A DNA stretch of 54,264 nt from Verrucomicrobiales bacterium. Its GTDB lineage: Bacteria; Verrucomicrobiota; Verrucomicrobiia; Verrucomicrobiales; DEV007. This document shows positions 32,768-41,757 of this stretch, one piece after another; positions within the stretch are counted from its first letter, which is position 1, and each line of letters begins with the position of its first letter. A program made the position numbers and the translations under genes. Where the stretch lies: NCBI GenBank assembly GCA_021648365.1, contig JAKISY010000020.1:1-54264 (forward strand). Direction: 5' to 3'. The notes under the pieces are model-generated. The model searched no databases and was not told the DNA's origin. It saw only the letters and a program-made list of their open reading frames with translations.

Positions 32768-34063
32768 GTGAAATACCGAATCATCACATTTTCCATCATT
32801 GCCGTTGCTCTGCTCAGCTTGCTCGAGTCGAACGGCAAGCGCTCGCGTTCGAGCTTTGCCCAAAAGCTTGATCGACATTGGCTGAACTTTTGCATCGCTA
32901 ACGCCTCTGGAAAAATCAAAGACTCCGCAGTGACCTTGGTAACGATTGATGACGAATACGAATCCACCCTGCCAGACGACCAGCTCACCCGCATCGACTA
33001 TGCTGTGATCCTCGCCAACATTGGGAAATTTCAATCTCCATCCGTCGCGGTGATCCCTAGCCTGCAATGGGAAAAGGAAGACAGTCTCAATCAAAATATC
33101 CTTGCGAACCAATGCCTGAAACTCCCCGCGCTCACCCTAGGAGCCGTCGTAGAAAATAGCCCACAAACAAACCCCTCAAAAAAAGTATCCTACCCCGCCC
33201 TCACTCAAGTGAAGGGCGATACAAGTGAAATCGATAGCTTCACCCGCACCATTTCTTACCCAGAAAAGGGCACTCTCAGCAAGAGTCTCGTTGCCTTCAC
33301 TCAAATCGATCTCAGAGACCAGAAAAATGAAAGCGGCAATCTCTCCCTACCACTGGTAGCTCGCCATGGTGATGACATCTTACCCTCTTTTGTGCTAGCA
33401 GCTCTGACTCAGTATGAAGGGCTCAAACTCGAAGACATCAGCCTGCAACTACCTCCCGCAGTATCTCACCCTCAAATCCTGATCGCTGACCGATACCAGA
33501 TCCCCATCGATAAAAAAGGACGCATGAAAGTCTACCAAGAAAGCTCGATGGAAAGCCCGCTTTACCAAAGCATCAGCGCCACTCACTTGACCCTAGCTCA
33601 CAGCGACTCCCCCCACGTAAAAGAACTGCAGCAGGATCTCGAATCTCAATTCCAATCTCTCTCCAAACATTTAGTCGTTGTCGGTCTCGATAAAAAACAC
33701 GACCGCCACATCACTTTAAGCGATGGTAAAAAGATCTCTCTTGCCCAACTCATCACACGCTCGATTGCCACTATTCAAAGCGGACGTTTCATCGAGCAAT
33801 GGCCACTAGCATGGCGCTGGCTAAGCTTCGCTGCGATATTTGCTTTAGCCGCCAAGTTATACTCACTCAGGCGGCGCCTAGTTTTTTTCTGGGGCGGGCT
33901 CAGTGCCTTCTTTTACTTCAGCATTTTTGTCATGATCTTCAACAGCCAACTCAAGTGGACCTCGCCCTTCACCGCCATGATCTTGTTCGCCACCCTGATC
34001 CTAATCGGCCTGATTCTGCCAGCTACCAGCGGATCGACCACCGCTGACAAAAAGACTAGCTAA
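32768..34063 (+). CDS. CHASE2-like extracellular sensor domain with three C-terminal membrane helices
   Basis: 431 residues from GTG 32768 (TTG 32750 is also in frame, overlapping glgE). One N-terminal membrane helix (about 4-20), a large outside domain (about 30-340) with CHASE2-like segments VTLVTIDDEYES and RIDYAVILANIG, then three hydrophobic helices in the last 90 residues (SFAAIFALAAKLY, LVFFWGGLSAFFYFSIFV, MILFATLILIGLIL). CHASE2 normally precedes a kinase, cyclase or similar output domain; here the protein ends after the helices with nothing attached. It may act through a partner. Coupling to glgE is suggested only by spacing. Confidence 0.65.
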   Translation: MKYRIITFSIIAVALLSLLESNGKRSRSSFAQKLDRHWLNFCIANASGKIKDSAVTLVTIDDEYESTLPDDQLTRIDYAVILANIGKFQSPSVAVIPSLQWEKEDSLNQNILANQCLKLPALTLGAVVENSPQTNPSKKVSYPALTQVKGDTSEIDSFTRTISYPEKGTLSKSLVAFTQIDLRDQKNESGNLSLPLVARHGDDILPSFVLAALTQYEGLKLEDISLQLPPAVSHPQILIADRYQIPIDKKGRMKVYQESSMESPLYQSISATHLTLAHSDSPHVKELQQDLESQFQSLSKHLVVVGLDKKHDRHITLSDGKKISLAQLITRSIATIQSGRFIEQWPLAWRWLSFAAIFALAAKLYSLRRRLVFFWGGLSAFFYFSIFVMIFNSQLKWTSPFTAMILFATLILIGLILPATSGSTTADKKTS

Positions 34064-34139
34064 ACTTTCACACTACAGAGCAAAAACACTTATCCGCAAA
34101 TACCCCGCCCTCGACTGCCACTTGCCATCAACACAAATC

Positions 34140-34466
34140 CTATTGTGATGAAATATCTACATTGAGTTTTAAATCCATCTCTTTATATTGTTTTTTTCTA
34201 CTGCACTGAGAAATCGCAATTTCGCGCAAATTCTCCCTTAGTAAATCCAATATTACTTGATCACTTTCCTCGGAATTTTTCAAAATAGTCAAATTTATGG
34301 AAACGGTATTTTTTTTATTCGGATGCTTGGAATCAATAAAAACTAGCGTGTAACTATAGCTATGCTCCCATACAATAGAGGCATCTTTGCTGAAAGTGAA
34401 CTCACAAAAAGTGAACACTGTAAACAGCCACATGACTATTTTTTTATTTAACAGGTTTGACATCAT
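34140..34466 (-). CDS. secreted orphan protein in AT-rich island
   Basis: 108 residues. N-terminal signal peptide (IVMWLFTVFTFCEFTFS, cut about residue 26), then a hydrophilic domain with two beta-prone halves and one Cys. I recognise no family. Low GC and lack of relatives suggest recent acquisition. It may pair with the neighbouring secreted orphan 36 bases upstream on the same strand. Confidence 0.5.
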   Translation of the reverse strand: MMSNLLNKKIVMWLFTVFTFCEFTFSKDASIVWEHSYSYTLVFIDSKHPNKKNTVSINLTILKNSEESDQVILDLLRENLREIAISQCSRKKQYKEMDLKLNVDISSQ

Positions 34467-34502
34467 AGATCGTGTTATTCTTTCCCCTTACTGAAAAACG
34501 GC

Positions 34503-34931
34503 TCATGGCTTCCCTTTAATAAAACCCAGAAACTTACTAACCAAAACTCGATAATCCTCATCGCTACTGATCGCATTGGGATTAACAACGAAATCATTAT
34601 TATCTTCGCGGAGATATGGATCTGAAAAAAAATGTTGGTCCTTTTTCTTTAAACTATTACACGCATATAAAATTGCTTTTTCGACCTTGCTTGAAGGGTG
34701 AATTATTTCTTTTTCCTTATTCACAAAATACGTAAACGATTCCATCACTATACCTCTAGCGAGCGCACTCTCATCATCCCTATTATTAATATGGCTATAG
34801 TATGCTGATGAATTATAAAATGACATCGCTGCTAAACCCTCATAATATTTGTCATCATACTCCCCACCACCTTTAGATTCATTAACCCAAAATAAGCTTA
34901 AGAGCACACAGACATTTAAAAGTGGTTTCAT
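34503..34931 (-). CDS. secreted orphan protein, Lys/Asp/Asn-rich
   Basis: 142 residues from ATG 34931. Signal peptide MKPLLNVCVLLSLFWVNESK. The mature part has a Gly-Gly-Gly-Glu-Tyr start, a Tyr/Ser/Asn stretch (YEGLAAMSFYNSSAYYSH) and a helical C-terminus. It is possibly of the Rap1a/Tai immunity-like kind, helical with two Cys (here few), but no real match is claimed. Part of the AT-rich island at 34.1-35.2 kb; an immunity-type or effector-type role is speculation. Confidence 0.5.
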   Translation of the reverse strand: MKPLLNVCVLLSLFWVNESKGGGEYDDKYYEGLAAMSFYNSSAYYSHINNRDDESALARGIVMESFTYFVNKEKEIIHPSSKVEKAILYACNSLKKKDQHFFSDPYLREDNNDFVVNPNAISSDEDYRVLVSKFLGFIKGKP

Positions 34932-34946
34932 GTGTTTTTTATACAA

Positions 34947-35179
34947 TTACCGTCAATCAAAAGATACTCCATTTATAGTAGTTCGCACGTCATTTGATAT
35001 GACTTTAGGTAATGTGGCACAATGAGGACCCATTGGATCAGCTATTGAATGTTACCCATCTCACAATATGTAGCCTATCAAGGTGCCAATCTTCATCAGC
35101 TCTTGGATTTTTCAGTTTCCAATAAGCCTCGTATCGTTTAAATGAACTGAATCACCCACACTTTTTTTATACAAGCACC
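34947..35179. other. intergenic region with a small minus-strand gene remnant
   Basis: 35038-35151 on the minus strand is open and reads like protein (FKRYEAYWKLKNPRADEDWH, then LDRLHIVRWVTFNS and a stop) but has no start codon and an in-frame stop just before it. The composition, with many Trp, Tyr and Arg, argues for a true relic rather than chance. It may be the tail of a larger gene to which the two secreted orphans belonged. The family is not identified. Confidence 0.35.
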
Positions 35180-36196
35180 ATGCTACCTTGGTTTGACAAC
35201 AATCAATTTCCGCTCTACCTCGCGCCGATGGCGGGGGTCACAGATTTCATCTTTCGCAAAATCTGCAAAGAGATGGGCGCCGATGTCATGGTCACCGAGT
35301 TCGTCTCTGCCGAAGGCATCCTGCACGCAGACAAACGCACCCGCAAATACACCGAATTCGAAGATCAGCAGCGCCCCTTAGGCATCCAACTGTTTGGCGC
35401 CGATGGTTCACGCATGGCAGAAGCCGCCCATCAAATCATTGACTGGAAACAACCCGATTTCATTGATCTCAATTTTGGTTGCCCGGTCAAAAAAGTCGTC
35501 TCAAAAAACGGTGGTTCATCTTTGCTTAGAGATTGCCCCCTGCTCGCTAAAATTGCAGGCACCATAGCAAAAAGTGTCGGCGACCGCGTGCCCGTCACTG
35601 CCAAAATACGTATCGGCTGGGATATGTCATCGATCAATGCCCCAGAAGTCTGCCACATCCTCGAAGACCAAGGCATCCAGGCCATTGCGGTACACGGCCG
35701 CACCCGTTCACAAGGTTATTCCGGCGAAGCCGATTGGGATACCATCGACGCTTGCGCCAGAGCGGTGAGCATCCCCGTCATCGGCAATGGCGACATCCAA
35801 AGTGCCGAAGACGTGAAACTTCGCCGCTCGCAAACCGCAATCAGCGGTGTGATGATCGGACGTGCAGCGATGGGAGCCCCTTGGATATTTCGCGAAATCC
35901 GCGAAGCCCTGAAAGGTCTGCCGCCATCTAGCTCCACCAATACAAGCAGCGAACTCCCCTCCGCTACGCTGCAAGATCGCTGGTTTTTGATCCTTCGCCA
36001 TGTCCGCCTCAGCATCGAGTGGGGACGCTACGGAAACGAACTTCAAACCCTGCGCTCCATGCGCTCACGCCTGATGGCTTACTCCAGGGGCTTCCCAGCA
36101 GGCAAACCCCTAAGACTGCGTTTTTCTCAGGTCTCCTCGCTCAAAGAGCTAGAAGAAATAGCCGCAGAGCACCTGCAATCACTTGCCAATTCTTAA
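35180..36196 (+). CDS. dusB: tRNA-dihydrouridine synthase
   Basis: 338 residues. FMN-dependent enzyme reducing uridine in the tRNA D-loop. Motifs: LAPMAGVTDFIFR at the start, the IDLNFGCPVKKV active-site Cys loop, TAKIRIGWD, IAVHGRTRSQGYSG, VIGNGDIQ and VMIGRAAMGAPWIF. Length and motifs fit the DusB branch best, though A and C types cannot be ruled out entirely. The last 18 bases overlap the convergent gene at 36179. Confidence 0.92.
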   Translation: MLPWFDNNQFPLYLAPMAGVTDFIFRKICKEMGADVMVTEFVSAEGILHADKRTRKYTEFEDQQRPLGIQLFGADGSRMAEAAHQIIDWKQPDFIDLNFGCPVKKVVSKNGGSSLLRDCPLLAKIAGTIAKSVGDRVPVTAKIRIGWDMSSINAPEVCHILEDQGIQAIAVHGRTRSQGYSGEADWDTIDACARAVSIPVIGNGDIQSAEDVKLRRSQTAISGVMIGRAAMGAPWIFREIREALKGLPPSSSTNTSSELPSATLQDRWFLILRHVRLSIEWGRYGNELQTLRSMRSRLMAYSRGFPAGKPLRLRFSQVSSLKELEEIAAEHLQSLANS

Positions 36197-36604
36197 GTGA
36201 CTATATGAAGGCATCTTGCCTTCGGCGTTAGCGTAGAGATCGATCTCCTTGCCACTCGGTGACAGGACAAACTCTAAACGCTCGGTTTTTTTTGATTCGA
36301 GAACCTGAAATTCCAAAGCCCAAATCAAGGACACCAATTTACCCGAAAATGAGTATGGCTCATGGGGGAGCACAAACTCAAAACTCTGCTGTCCCGATCC
36401 CCGCTGGATATCGATCGTGCGAGTATCCACCGTCTCCACATCACGATCCCCTTTTCCCGAAGTGTAATAAAAAAGTCTAACCTCACCGCTCTCGGAATTC
36501 TCTCCAAGACCCGTTACATCTTGCCAGCTCACCTCCCCACGCAAAGTCTCCCCAGGCGTATAAGCCAGATTATCCAATTCCGTTTTTATCCCAAGTTCCG
36601 CCAT
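36179..36604 (-). CDS. arrestin-fold/Spo0M-like small protein
   Basis: 141 residues. Beta-rich, starting LGIKTELDNLAYTPGETLRG, as in arrestin-like and SpoOM domains where P-G-(E/D)-x-(V/L)-x-G marks a beta strand. Middle FEFVLPHEPYSFSGKLVSLI corresponds to the P-x-x-x-x-S-F-x-G core of this fold. No signal peptide. The DUF3592 protein just upstream also ends in such a domain, so the two genes probably form one unit (78 bp apart). Function unknown; arrestin-like domains usually mediate protein contacts. Confidence 0.6.
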   Translation of the reverse strand: MAELGIKTELDNLAYTPGETLRGEVSWQDVTGLGENSESGEVRLFYYTSGKGDRDVETVDTRTIDIQRGSGQQSFEFVLPHEPYSFSGKLVSLIWALEFQVLESKKTERLEFVLSPSGKEIDLYANAEGKMPSYSHLRIGK

Positions 36605-36627
36605 TTAATCAATATTCCCAATTCCCA

Positions 36628-36665
36628 ATTGCTTTCGGGTATTATCCTCCAGCTATCTTCATTAC
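36628..36665. repeat. dispersed 38-bp sequence, copy 2
   Basis: Matches 16224-16261 at about 30 of 38 positions. Here it lies between the two minus-strand genes of the arrestin/DUF3592 pair, upstream of the smaller gene. Confidence 0.4.
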
Positions 36666-36671
36666 ATTTCG

Positions 36672-36697
36672 ATTCCTAATTCCTAATTCCTAATTCC
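36672..36697. repeat. ATTCCTA tandem repeat
   Basis: Three and a half copies of the 7-bp unit ATTCCTA. It overlaps the last codons of the gene ending at 36683, so slippage here could change that protein's end. Confidence 0.75.
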
Positions 36698-38500
36698 CCC
36701 TCCCCGGACTTCCACCACATATTTGTCCTGAATATCCGGCCAGCGAGGGATATCTCCCTCCACTCGCAGTTCCCATTCGATCGCATTGTTCCCAGTGCTC
36801 AAAGTAGGCACCACATCCACAGGCAACTCGAACTGCACTGTGCCTGAACGAATGTCAGAGTGCATCGTTGACTCGAAAAGGCTATGCACATAAAAAACCT
36901 CCCGACTGGTATGAGTCTTGGTTCCTCGTCGATAGGTAGCTGACTCCACACCCCACAAAACAATTTTAAAATGCTGAATACGCTCGGCATTCGATGAGAC
37001 CTTCCATGCGATTTCAGAAGTCTTGCCAGGTTGAAAAATCCCAGGGCGCAAAGTGATCACCGGCTTAGGATTGGTCAGGGACAACAACTGATATAAAAAA
37101 ACCGCAATCATCACCAGTCCAACCAAAACAAAGGGTACCAGAAACAATGCCATGAACCACTCCCCTTTGCCACTTTGGAAGCCCTTAACGGCTTGAACAA
37201 GAAACACTGATACGATTCCATTCCAAAATAAAGCAACCATCAAAATAACCAAAGCTCCTCCCAACCGTTTTTTACCTGGGCTCAATACTTTTGCCTCGCC
37301 GCTAATCCCTTGCTGCAAAGATCTATCGCCGAGCACTGACGAGCGCTGCGGTGCCGCCGACTCCATCCCGCCCCTTGCCCCAGACCGATAAGCGTCGGCA
37401 AAACTCCTACCTTCAGAAGAACCCGCTCCCATTGCCCTACCTGATCTCGAGCCACTGCTACGTAATCCAGATCTCAACATAGAAATGCCGATCAAAAGAA
37501 ATACCAACGGAATCAGAGCAAACAGCAAACTTAGAGAAAAACCACGTTTGATCAAAGCCATCTCAGGAATATCAGGATTCACATAACAAACCTGTTGAGA
37601 ACCTCTCGGGTACCGTTTGGCAACCTCGCGCTTACCCGCACGGCCACCAGATGACCCGCCAAACACCGCATACTTATTCGAGCGGTAAGTATTATCACGA
37701 AATTTGTATTCGTAAAAAATATCAATGCTATAAGTAATACTCGTCTTGCCATCACTGGTGCTCTCGTGGCGTTGCACTCGGCTCCAAAGGATCTTACATG
37801 GAGTCTCCTGCCATGATCGCGAGGACGACATTTTCATCGCCGGAATCACCCCCAGAGGGATCGCTACCCCACCGCCAATCAAGGCGAACAGGGCGCCAAA
37901 AATCAATTTGAATTTCCATGCAGTCAGATTGGAGCTACTTCCTCGACTGGAAATAGATTGAACACGCCCGTCTTTTTCTGCCTTTTTATTGCGGAGTGAA
38001 ACCACCCCTCCCCACACGATCGCTCCACCTATCGCCACAAATATCAAGGGGAACAACATCATCAACCCTGTGCCCACCCCTTCTCGTTTGATCACCGCGT
38101 TAGCGGGATTGTCAGGATCCACGTAGCAGGTCACCTCGGCACTGTGTAACAGCTCCTTGCGCTTGAGTGCTAATTTTTCATAGTCGTTACTCCAATGCTC
38201 CTGCAAAGTGTAGTTGGAAGAAATGAAGCTGTTGCCCTTGAACTTATACTGATAGTTCACTTGCAGTTGAAATGCCCCGCCCTCACGCCCCTGCTGCGTC
38301 TTGATCTCACAACTCTCGATTTTACAGGGAGTTTCTTCCCAAAGGTAAGCCTTTGCCTCTTTCATCGCCTGACCGAAAATGACAAAGATGAAAAGCAAAC
38401 CGAAACCAGCAAACACCAATCCAAATAGAACCAAGCAGCCTCCGCCTGCTTGATTCGAATTTTTCACATGACTGCTACTATTACTCACGGCACCAAGCAT
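36683..38500 (-). CDS. membrane protein with two DUF3592 domains and a C-terminal arrestin-like domain
   Basis: 605 residues. First unit: a membrane helix (about 22-42), an outside beta domain with CKIESCEIKTQQG and CYVDPDNPANAVIKREG, then a helix (about 145-165). Second unit repeats the pattern (SWQETPCKILWSRV..., VCYVNPDIPEMALIKRG). These paired W-x-E-T-P-C-K-I and C-Y-V-(D/N)-P motifs define DUF3592. A Ser/Gly/Arg-rich linker (about 355-400) leads to two more helices and a final soluble beta domain (about 490-600) resembling an arrestin fold. Function unknown. The combination, next to a free-standing arrestin-like gene, suggests a membrane-bound assembly. Confidence 0.7.
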   Translation of the reverse strand: MLGAVSNSSSHVKNSNQAGGGCLVLFGLVFAGFGLLFIFVIFGQAMKEAKAYLWEETPCKIESCEIKTQQGREGGAFQLQVNYQYKFKGNSFISSNYTLQEHWSNDYEKLALKRKELLHSAEVTCYVDPDNPANAVIKREGVGTGLMMLFPLIFVAIGGAIVWGGVVSLRNKKAEKDGRVQSISSRGSSSNLTAWKFKLIFGALFALIGGGVAIPLGVIPAMKMSSSRSWQETPCKILWSRVQRHESTSDGKTSITYSIDIFYEYKFRDNTYRSNKYAVFGGSSGGRAGKREVAKRYPRGSQQVCYVNPDIPEMALIKRGFSLSLLFALIPLVFLLIGISMLRSGLRSSGSRSGRAMGAGSSEGRSFADAYRSGARGGMESAAPQRSSVLGDRSLQQGISGEAKVLSPGKKRLGGALVILMVALFWNGIVSVFLVQAVKGFQSGKGEWFMALFLVPFVLVGLVMIAVFLYQLLSLTNPKPVITLRPGIFQPGKTSEIAWKVSSNAERIQHFKIVLWGVESATYRRGTKTHTSREVFYVHSLFESTMHSDIRSGTVQFELPVDVVPTLSTGNNAIEWELRVEGDIPRWPDIQDKYVVEVRGGGIRN

Positions 38501-38603
38501 GGGCGATTTTGATCATTTGGCAAAGTGTAAAATTCAACAATTTTTATTTATGGCTAAGGTTTTGATCTGACTAGAGACACAAAAATATCCCTCACTTTGG
38601 AGC

Positions 38604-38622
38604 ACGCGGCTCGACGCCGCTT
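38604..38622. repeat. GCGGC-TCGAC-GCCGC palindrome
   Basis: Perfect 5-bp stem at 38606-38610/38616-38620 in the gap between trpG and the DUF3592 gene. The wording AAGCGGCGTCGAGCCGCGTGC (minus strand) is of the kind dispersed between genes in this phylum, as I recall. It may also help end the trpEG transcript; on the minus strand there is no T run. Confidence 0.5.
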
Positions 38623-38629
38623 TTCCGAT

Positions 38630-39196
38630 CTAACCCACTTCCAGAAAATTCTTCAGCATCTTCTTACCTTCTTTGGTCAGAATCGATTCAGGGTGAAACT
38701 GCACGCCATACAGCTCATGTTCGCGATGCTTCAAGCCCATCACCTCCCCCTCCTCGGTCTCTGCCGTGATCTCCAAAAAGTCTGGAATGGTATCGCGTTT
38801 GACGATCAAGGAATGATACCGCGTCGCTTCAAAAGGATTTTCCAAACCTGCAAACAAACCATCATCGTGGTGTTTGATTGGCGAAGTCTTGCCATGCATC
38901 AGACGTTCAGCTCTCACCACTTCGGCACCATAGACATGCGCCAGACACTGATGCCCCAGACACACTCCCAACAATGGCAACTTCTCACCAAACTCGCGAA
39001 TCACATCGCAGCTGATCCCCGCTTCATTCGGCGTGCACGGCCCTGGAGAGATACAAATCCGCTCAGGATTTTTCTCGCGTATTTCATCGATAGTGATCTC
39101 ATCATTGCGATAGATCTCCAGCTCTGCTCCCAACTCCCCAAAATACTGGACGAGGTTGTAAGTAAACGAATCGTAATTATCAATAACTAAAAGCAC
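38630..39196 (-). CDS. trpG: anthranilate synthase glutamine amidotransferase subunit
   Basis: 188 residues from a GTG start. Class I amidotransferase that feeds ammonia from Gln to TrpE: MLLVIDNYDSFTYNLVQYF, ISPGPCTPNEAG, nucleophile Cys in GVCLGHQCLAHV, and the His-Glu pair in VQFHPESI. May also serve para-aminobenzoate synthesis, as PabA and TrpG are shared in many bacteria. Located 20 bp after trpE on the same strand. Confidence 0.93.
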   Translation of the reverse strand: MLLVIDNYDSFTYNLVQYFGELGAELEIYRNDEITIDEIREKNPERICISPGPCTPNEAGISCDVIREFGEKLPLLGVCLGHQCLAHVYGAEVVRAERLMHGKTSPIKHHDDGLFAGLENPFEATRYHSLIVKRDTIPDFLEITAETEEGEVMGLKHREHELYGVQFHPESILTKEGKKMLKNFLEVG

Positions 39197-39216
39197 AATG
39201 TCTGTAGGTTTATAGA

Positions 39217-40728
39217 TTACAATTCAGTGAGCTGCTTTGCCCTAGCGATCGCGCGCATCATTCCTTTGGCCTTATTGACCGTTTCCTGATATTCATTTTC
39301 TGGCACCGAGTCTGCCACGATGCCGGCTCCCGCTTGCACATAAGCTTTGCCATCTTTGAGCACCACGGTTCGCAAAGCAATGCAAGAATCAGAATTACCA
39401 TCAAATCCAAAATACCCTACCGCACCAGCATAAGCACAGCGTTTGCTCTGCTCCATCTGATTGATGATCTGCATCGCACGCACCTTCGGACTTCCCGAAA
39501 CCGTTCCTGCCGGAAAAGTCGCTCGCATCACATCGTAGGCGTTTTTATCATCTTGGAGGCGGCCTTCCACATCGGATACGATGTGCATGACATGACTGTA
39601 TTTTTCGATGATCATGAAATCCGTCACCTTCACCGAATCATAAGCAGCCACTCGACCGACATCGTTGCGAGCCAGATCTATCAACATGATGTGCTCCGCA
39701 CGCTCTTTTGGGTCAGCAAGCAAATCATCTGCCAAAGCTTGATCCTCCTCGGGCGTCGCCCCCCTCCAACGCGTGCCTGCAATCGGGCGGATCTCGATTT
39801 TTTTATCAATCGCCCGCACATGCACCTCTGGCGAACTGCCTACCAGTGAAAAGCTCTCATCAAACTGCAAACAGAACATGTACGGCGACGGGTTCACATG
39901 ACGCAAAGCTCGATACAAATCAATCGGGCGACCTCCATAGTCTGCTTCGAAACGCTGCGATGGCACCACTTGAAAAACATCACCCGCGTAGATGTATTCT
40001 TTTGCCTTCTCCACCATCTGCTCATATTCCTCTTTGCTGGTATTGCAGCGCGGCTCGATCTCTTCCGCTTCGCCAAGAGCCACCAGCGGCTCAAAACGTA
40101 AGGGTTGTGACAAAAGCTCAATCAAAGCCTGGATCTTTTCACCAGCAGCCTGATACGCTTTTGCTGGAGATTCGTAATCATCCACACAAATGTTAGCGAC
40201 CAGTTGCATGCGTCGATAGCGGTGATCAAAAATCACCAAAGTATCCGTCACCATGAAAATCATGTCTGGTAGCCCCAATTCATCCTTCGGCGGAGCCGCG
40301 ATGCTGGGCTCAAAAAAGCGCACCATATCATAGGCGAGATAACCCACCGCACCGCCTGCAAAAACTGGCAACTCGCTGTTGTGAACTGGGCGGTAGCCCG
40401 CCATGATGCGCTCCAGTTCGTGCAAAGGATCACCCTTATCCTCTTCCAAATGATATTGCTCAAGCACACCATCCTTCGTCAGGCGGATCTCGCGACCACG
40501 AGCTTCAAATACCATGCGCGGGCCACTACCCAAAAAAGAATAGCGTCCAATTTCTTCACTGCTCTCGGCAGATTCGAGCAAAAAACAAGGTCCGCCATCC
40601 GCACTGATTTTCTGGAAAGCCGAAACGGGCGTTTCATAATCCGCCACCAATTCAGTGTAAACAGGAATCAAGTTCCCCTGCTCACAGAGAGACTCAAACT
40701 CTTCCAAAGATGGTTTTAACGATATCAT
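39217..40728 (-). CDS. trpE: anthranilate synthase component I
   Basis: 503 residues. Converts chorismate and ammonia to anthranilate, the first tryptophan step. N-terminal part with LLESAESSEEIGRYSFLG (the LLES motif contacts tryptophan for feedback inhibition). Catalytic part with VGSSPEVHVR, RPIAGTRWRGATPEED, MLIDLARNDVGRV, FPAGTVSGSPKVRAM and QAGAGIVADSVPENEY. Full length. No trp attenuator peptide was seen upstream, and the other trp genes are elsewhere. Confidence 0.96.
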   Translation of the reverse strand: MISLKPSLEEFESLCEQGNLIPVYTELVADYETPVSAFQKISADGGPCFLLESAESSEEIGRYSFLGSGPRMVFEARGREIRLTKDGVLEQYHLEEDKGDPLHELERIMAGYRPVHNSELPVFAGGAVGYLAYDMVRFFEPSIAAPPKDELGLPDMIFMVTDTLVIFDHRYRRMQLVANICVDDYESPAKAYQAAGEKIQALIELLSQPLRFEPLVALGEAEEIEPRCNTSKEEYEQMVEKAKEYIYAGDVFQVVPSQRFEADYGGRPIDLYRALRHVNPSPYMFCLQFDESFSLVGSSPEVHVRAIDKKIEIRPIAGTRWRGATPEEDQALADDLLADPKERAEHIMLIDLARNDVGRVAAYDSVKVTDFMIIEKYSHVMHIVSDVEGRLQDDKNAYDVMRATFPAGTVSGSPKVRAMQIINQMEQSKRCAYAGAVGYFGFDGNSDSCIALRTVVLKDGKAYVQAGAGIVADSVPENEYQETVNKAKGMMRAIARAKQLTEL

Positions 40729-40813
40729 GAATATTTCCTAACACAGCGATTTCCCCTCGCCTGCTTTCCTTTGCAAGATGCACCTTGTACATCGCTTTGC
40801 AAAGAAACACTTC

Positions 40814-41665
40814 TCACAAAGTCCACACCTCCAGAGCATCTTCCGATTGACCCTCATTTGGGCTTTCACCTTTCAAGCTAGACTCTGCAACGGGACGCAT
40901 GGCGGTTGGCTCTTTTTGCGTAGCACAATACACATCCACATGCTGCACACCCGCCGCATCCAGTTCCTTTTTCACAAAAGCGCTCGCCACTTCCGAGGTA
41001 TTGCAATCACTGCTCAAATGCCCCAATATCACGCGACACAACGCTGGTGATGACGTTGCCACAGCTAGTTCCGCTGCCTGCACGTTGGACAAATGACCAT
41101 GCCGCGAAGAGATGCGCTGTTTGATCGACCAAGGGCGGCGCAGGTCTTCCTGCAACATTAGCTCATCGTAATTGGCCTCGACAAAAAGCGTATTCACATT
41201 TTTCAAGCGTTGTCTCACCATTTCAGTCACTTGCCCAATATCGCTGACAAAACCTAGGCTGCTCTGCCTCCCCCTAAAGACAAAACCCACAGGATCCACC
41301 GCGTCATGCGGAATAGAAAAGCTCTCGACCTCGATTTCTCCCACGCGGAAACCCTCCCCCGCCACAAAATGCTTCCACACCACCGCCGATTTGATCGAGT
41401 CGCGAATCATTTCACATGTATGCACACAAGTATAGATTTCCAATTTCCGCTTACGGCAAAACACATCCACCCCCGACACATGATCACTGTGCTCGTGAGT
41501 CAATACCACCGCATCGATCGAATCGGGATCAACCCCCACTTGCTGCAAGCGCAGACACAATTGTTTAGCACTGAGACCCGCATCAATGAGGATACACGTC
41601 TGCCCCATGCGCAACACCGCACTATTGCCACCACTTCCACTTCCTAAAACTGCAAATTTAAGCAT
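40814..41665 (-). CDS. YycJ/WalJ-like metallo-beta-lactamase-fold hydrolase
   Basis: 283 residues. MBL-fold: N-terminal LGSGSGGNSAVLR, metal motif LTHEHSDHVSG (HxHxDH), IPHDAVDPVGF, VSDIGQVTEMV, EANYDELML and late GHLSSDC with the last His. The YycJ/WalJ group has 5'-3' exonuclease activity in some bacteria. A C-terminal tail of about 30 hydrophilic residues is extra. It is divergent from the AsmA-like gene. Confidence 0.85.
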   Translation of the reverse strand: MLKFAVLGSGSGGNSAVLRMGQTCILIDAGLSAKQLCLRLQQVGVDPDSIDAVVLTHEHSDHVSGVDVFCRKRKLEIYTCVHTCEMIRDSIKSAVVWKHFVAGEGFRVGEIEVESFSIPHDAVDPVGFVFRGRQSSLGFVSDIGQVTEMVRQRLKNVNTLFVEANYDELMLQEDLRRPWSIKQRISSRHGHLSNVQAAELAVATSSPALCRVILGHLSSDCNTSEVASAFVKKELDAAGVQHVDVYCATQKEPTAMRPVAESSLKGESPNEGQSEDALEVWTL

Positions 41666-41757
41666 TTCAATACGATCTTAGGTATTTAAACTGCGTTAAA
41701 CAACTGATTTTTTCCTATGTGCTCATTTCTGACAGCATTTCTTGCATCTGGGGAGTA

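Noticed and set aside
38597..39190. 197-codon plus-strand frame opposite trpG
   Set aside because: Antisense shadow of a strongly recognised amidotransferase gene.
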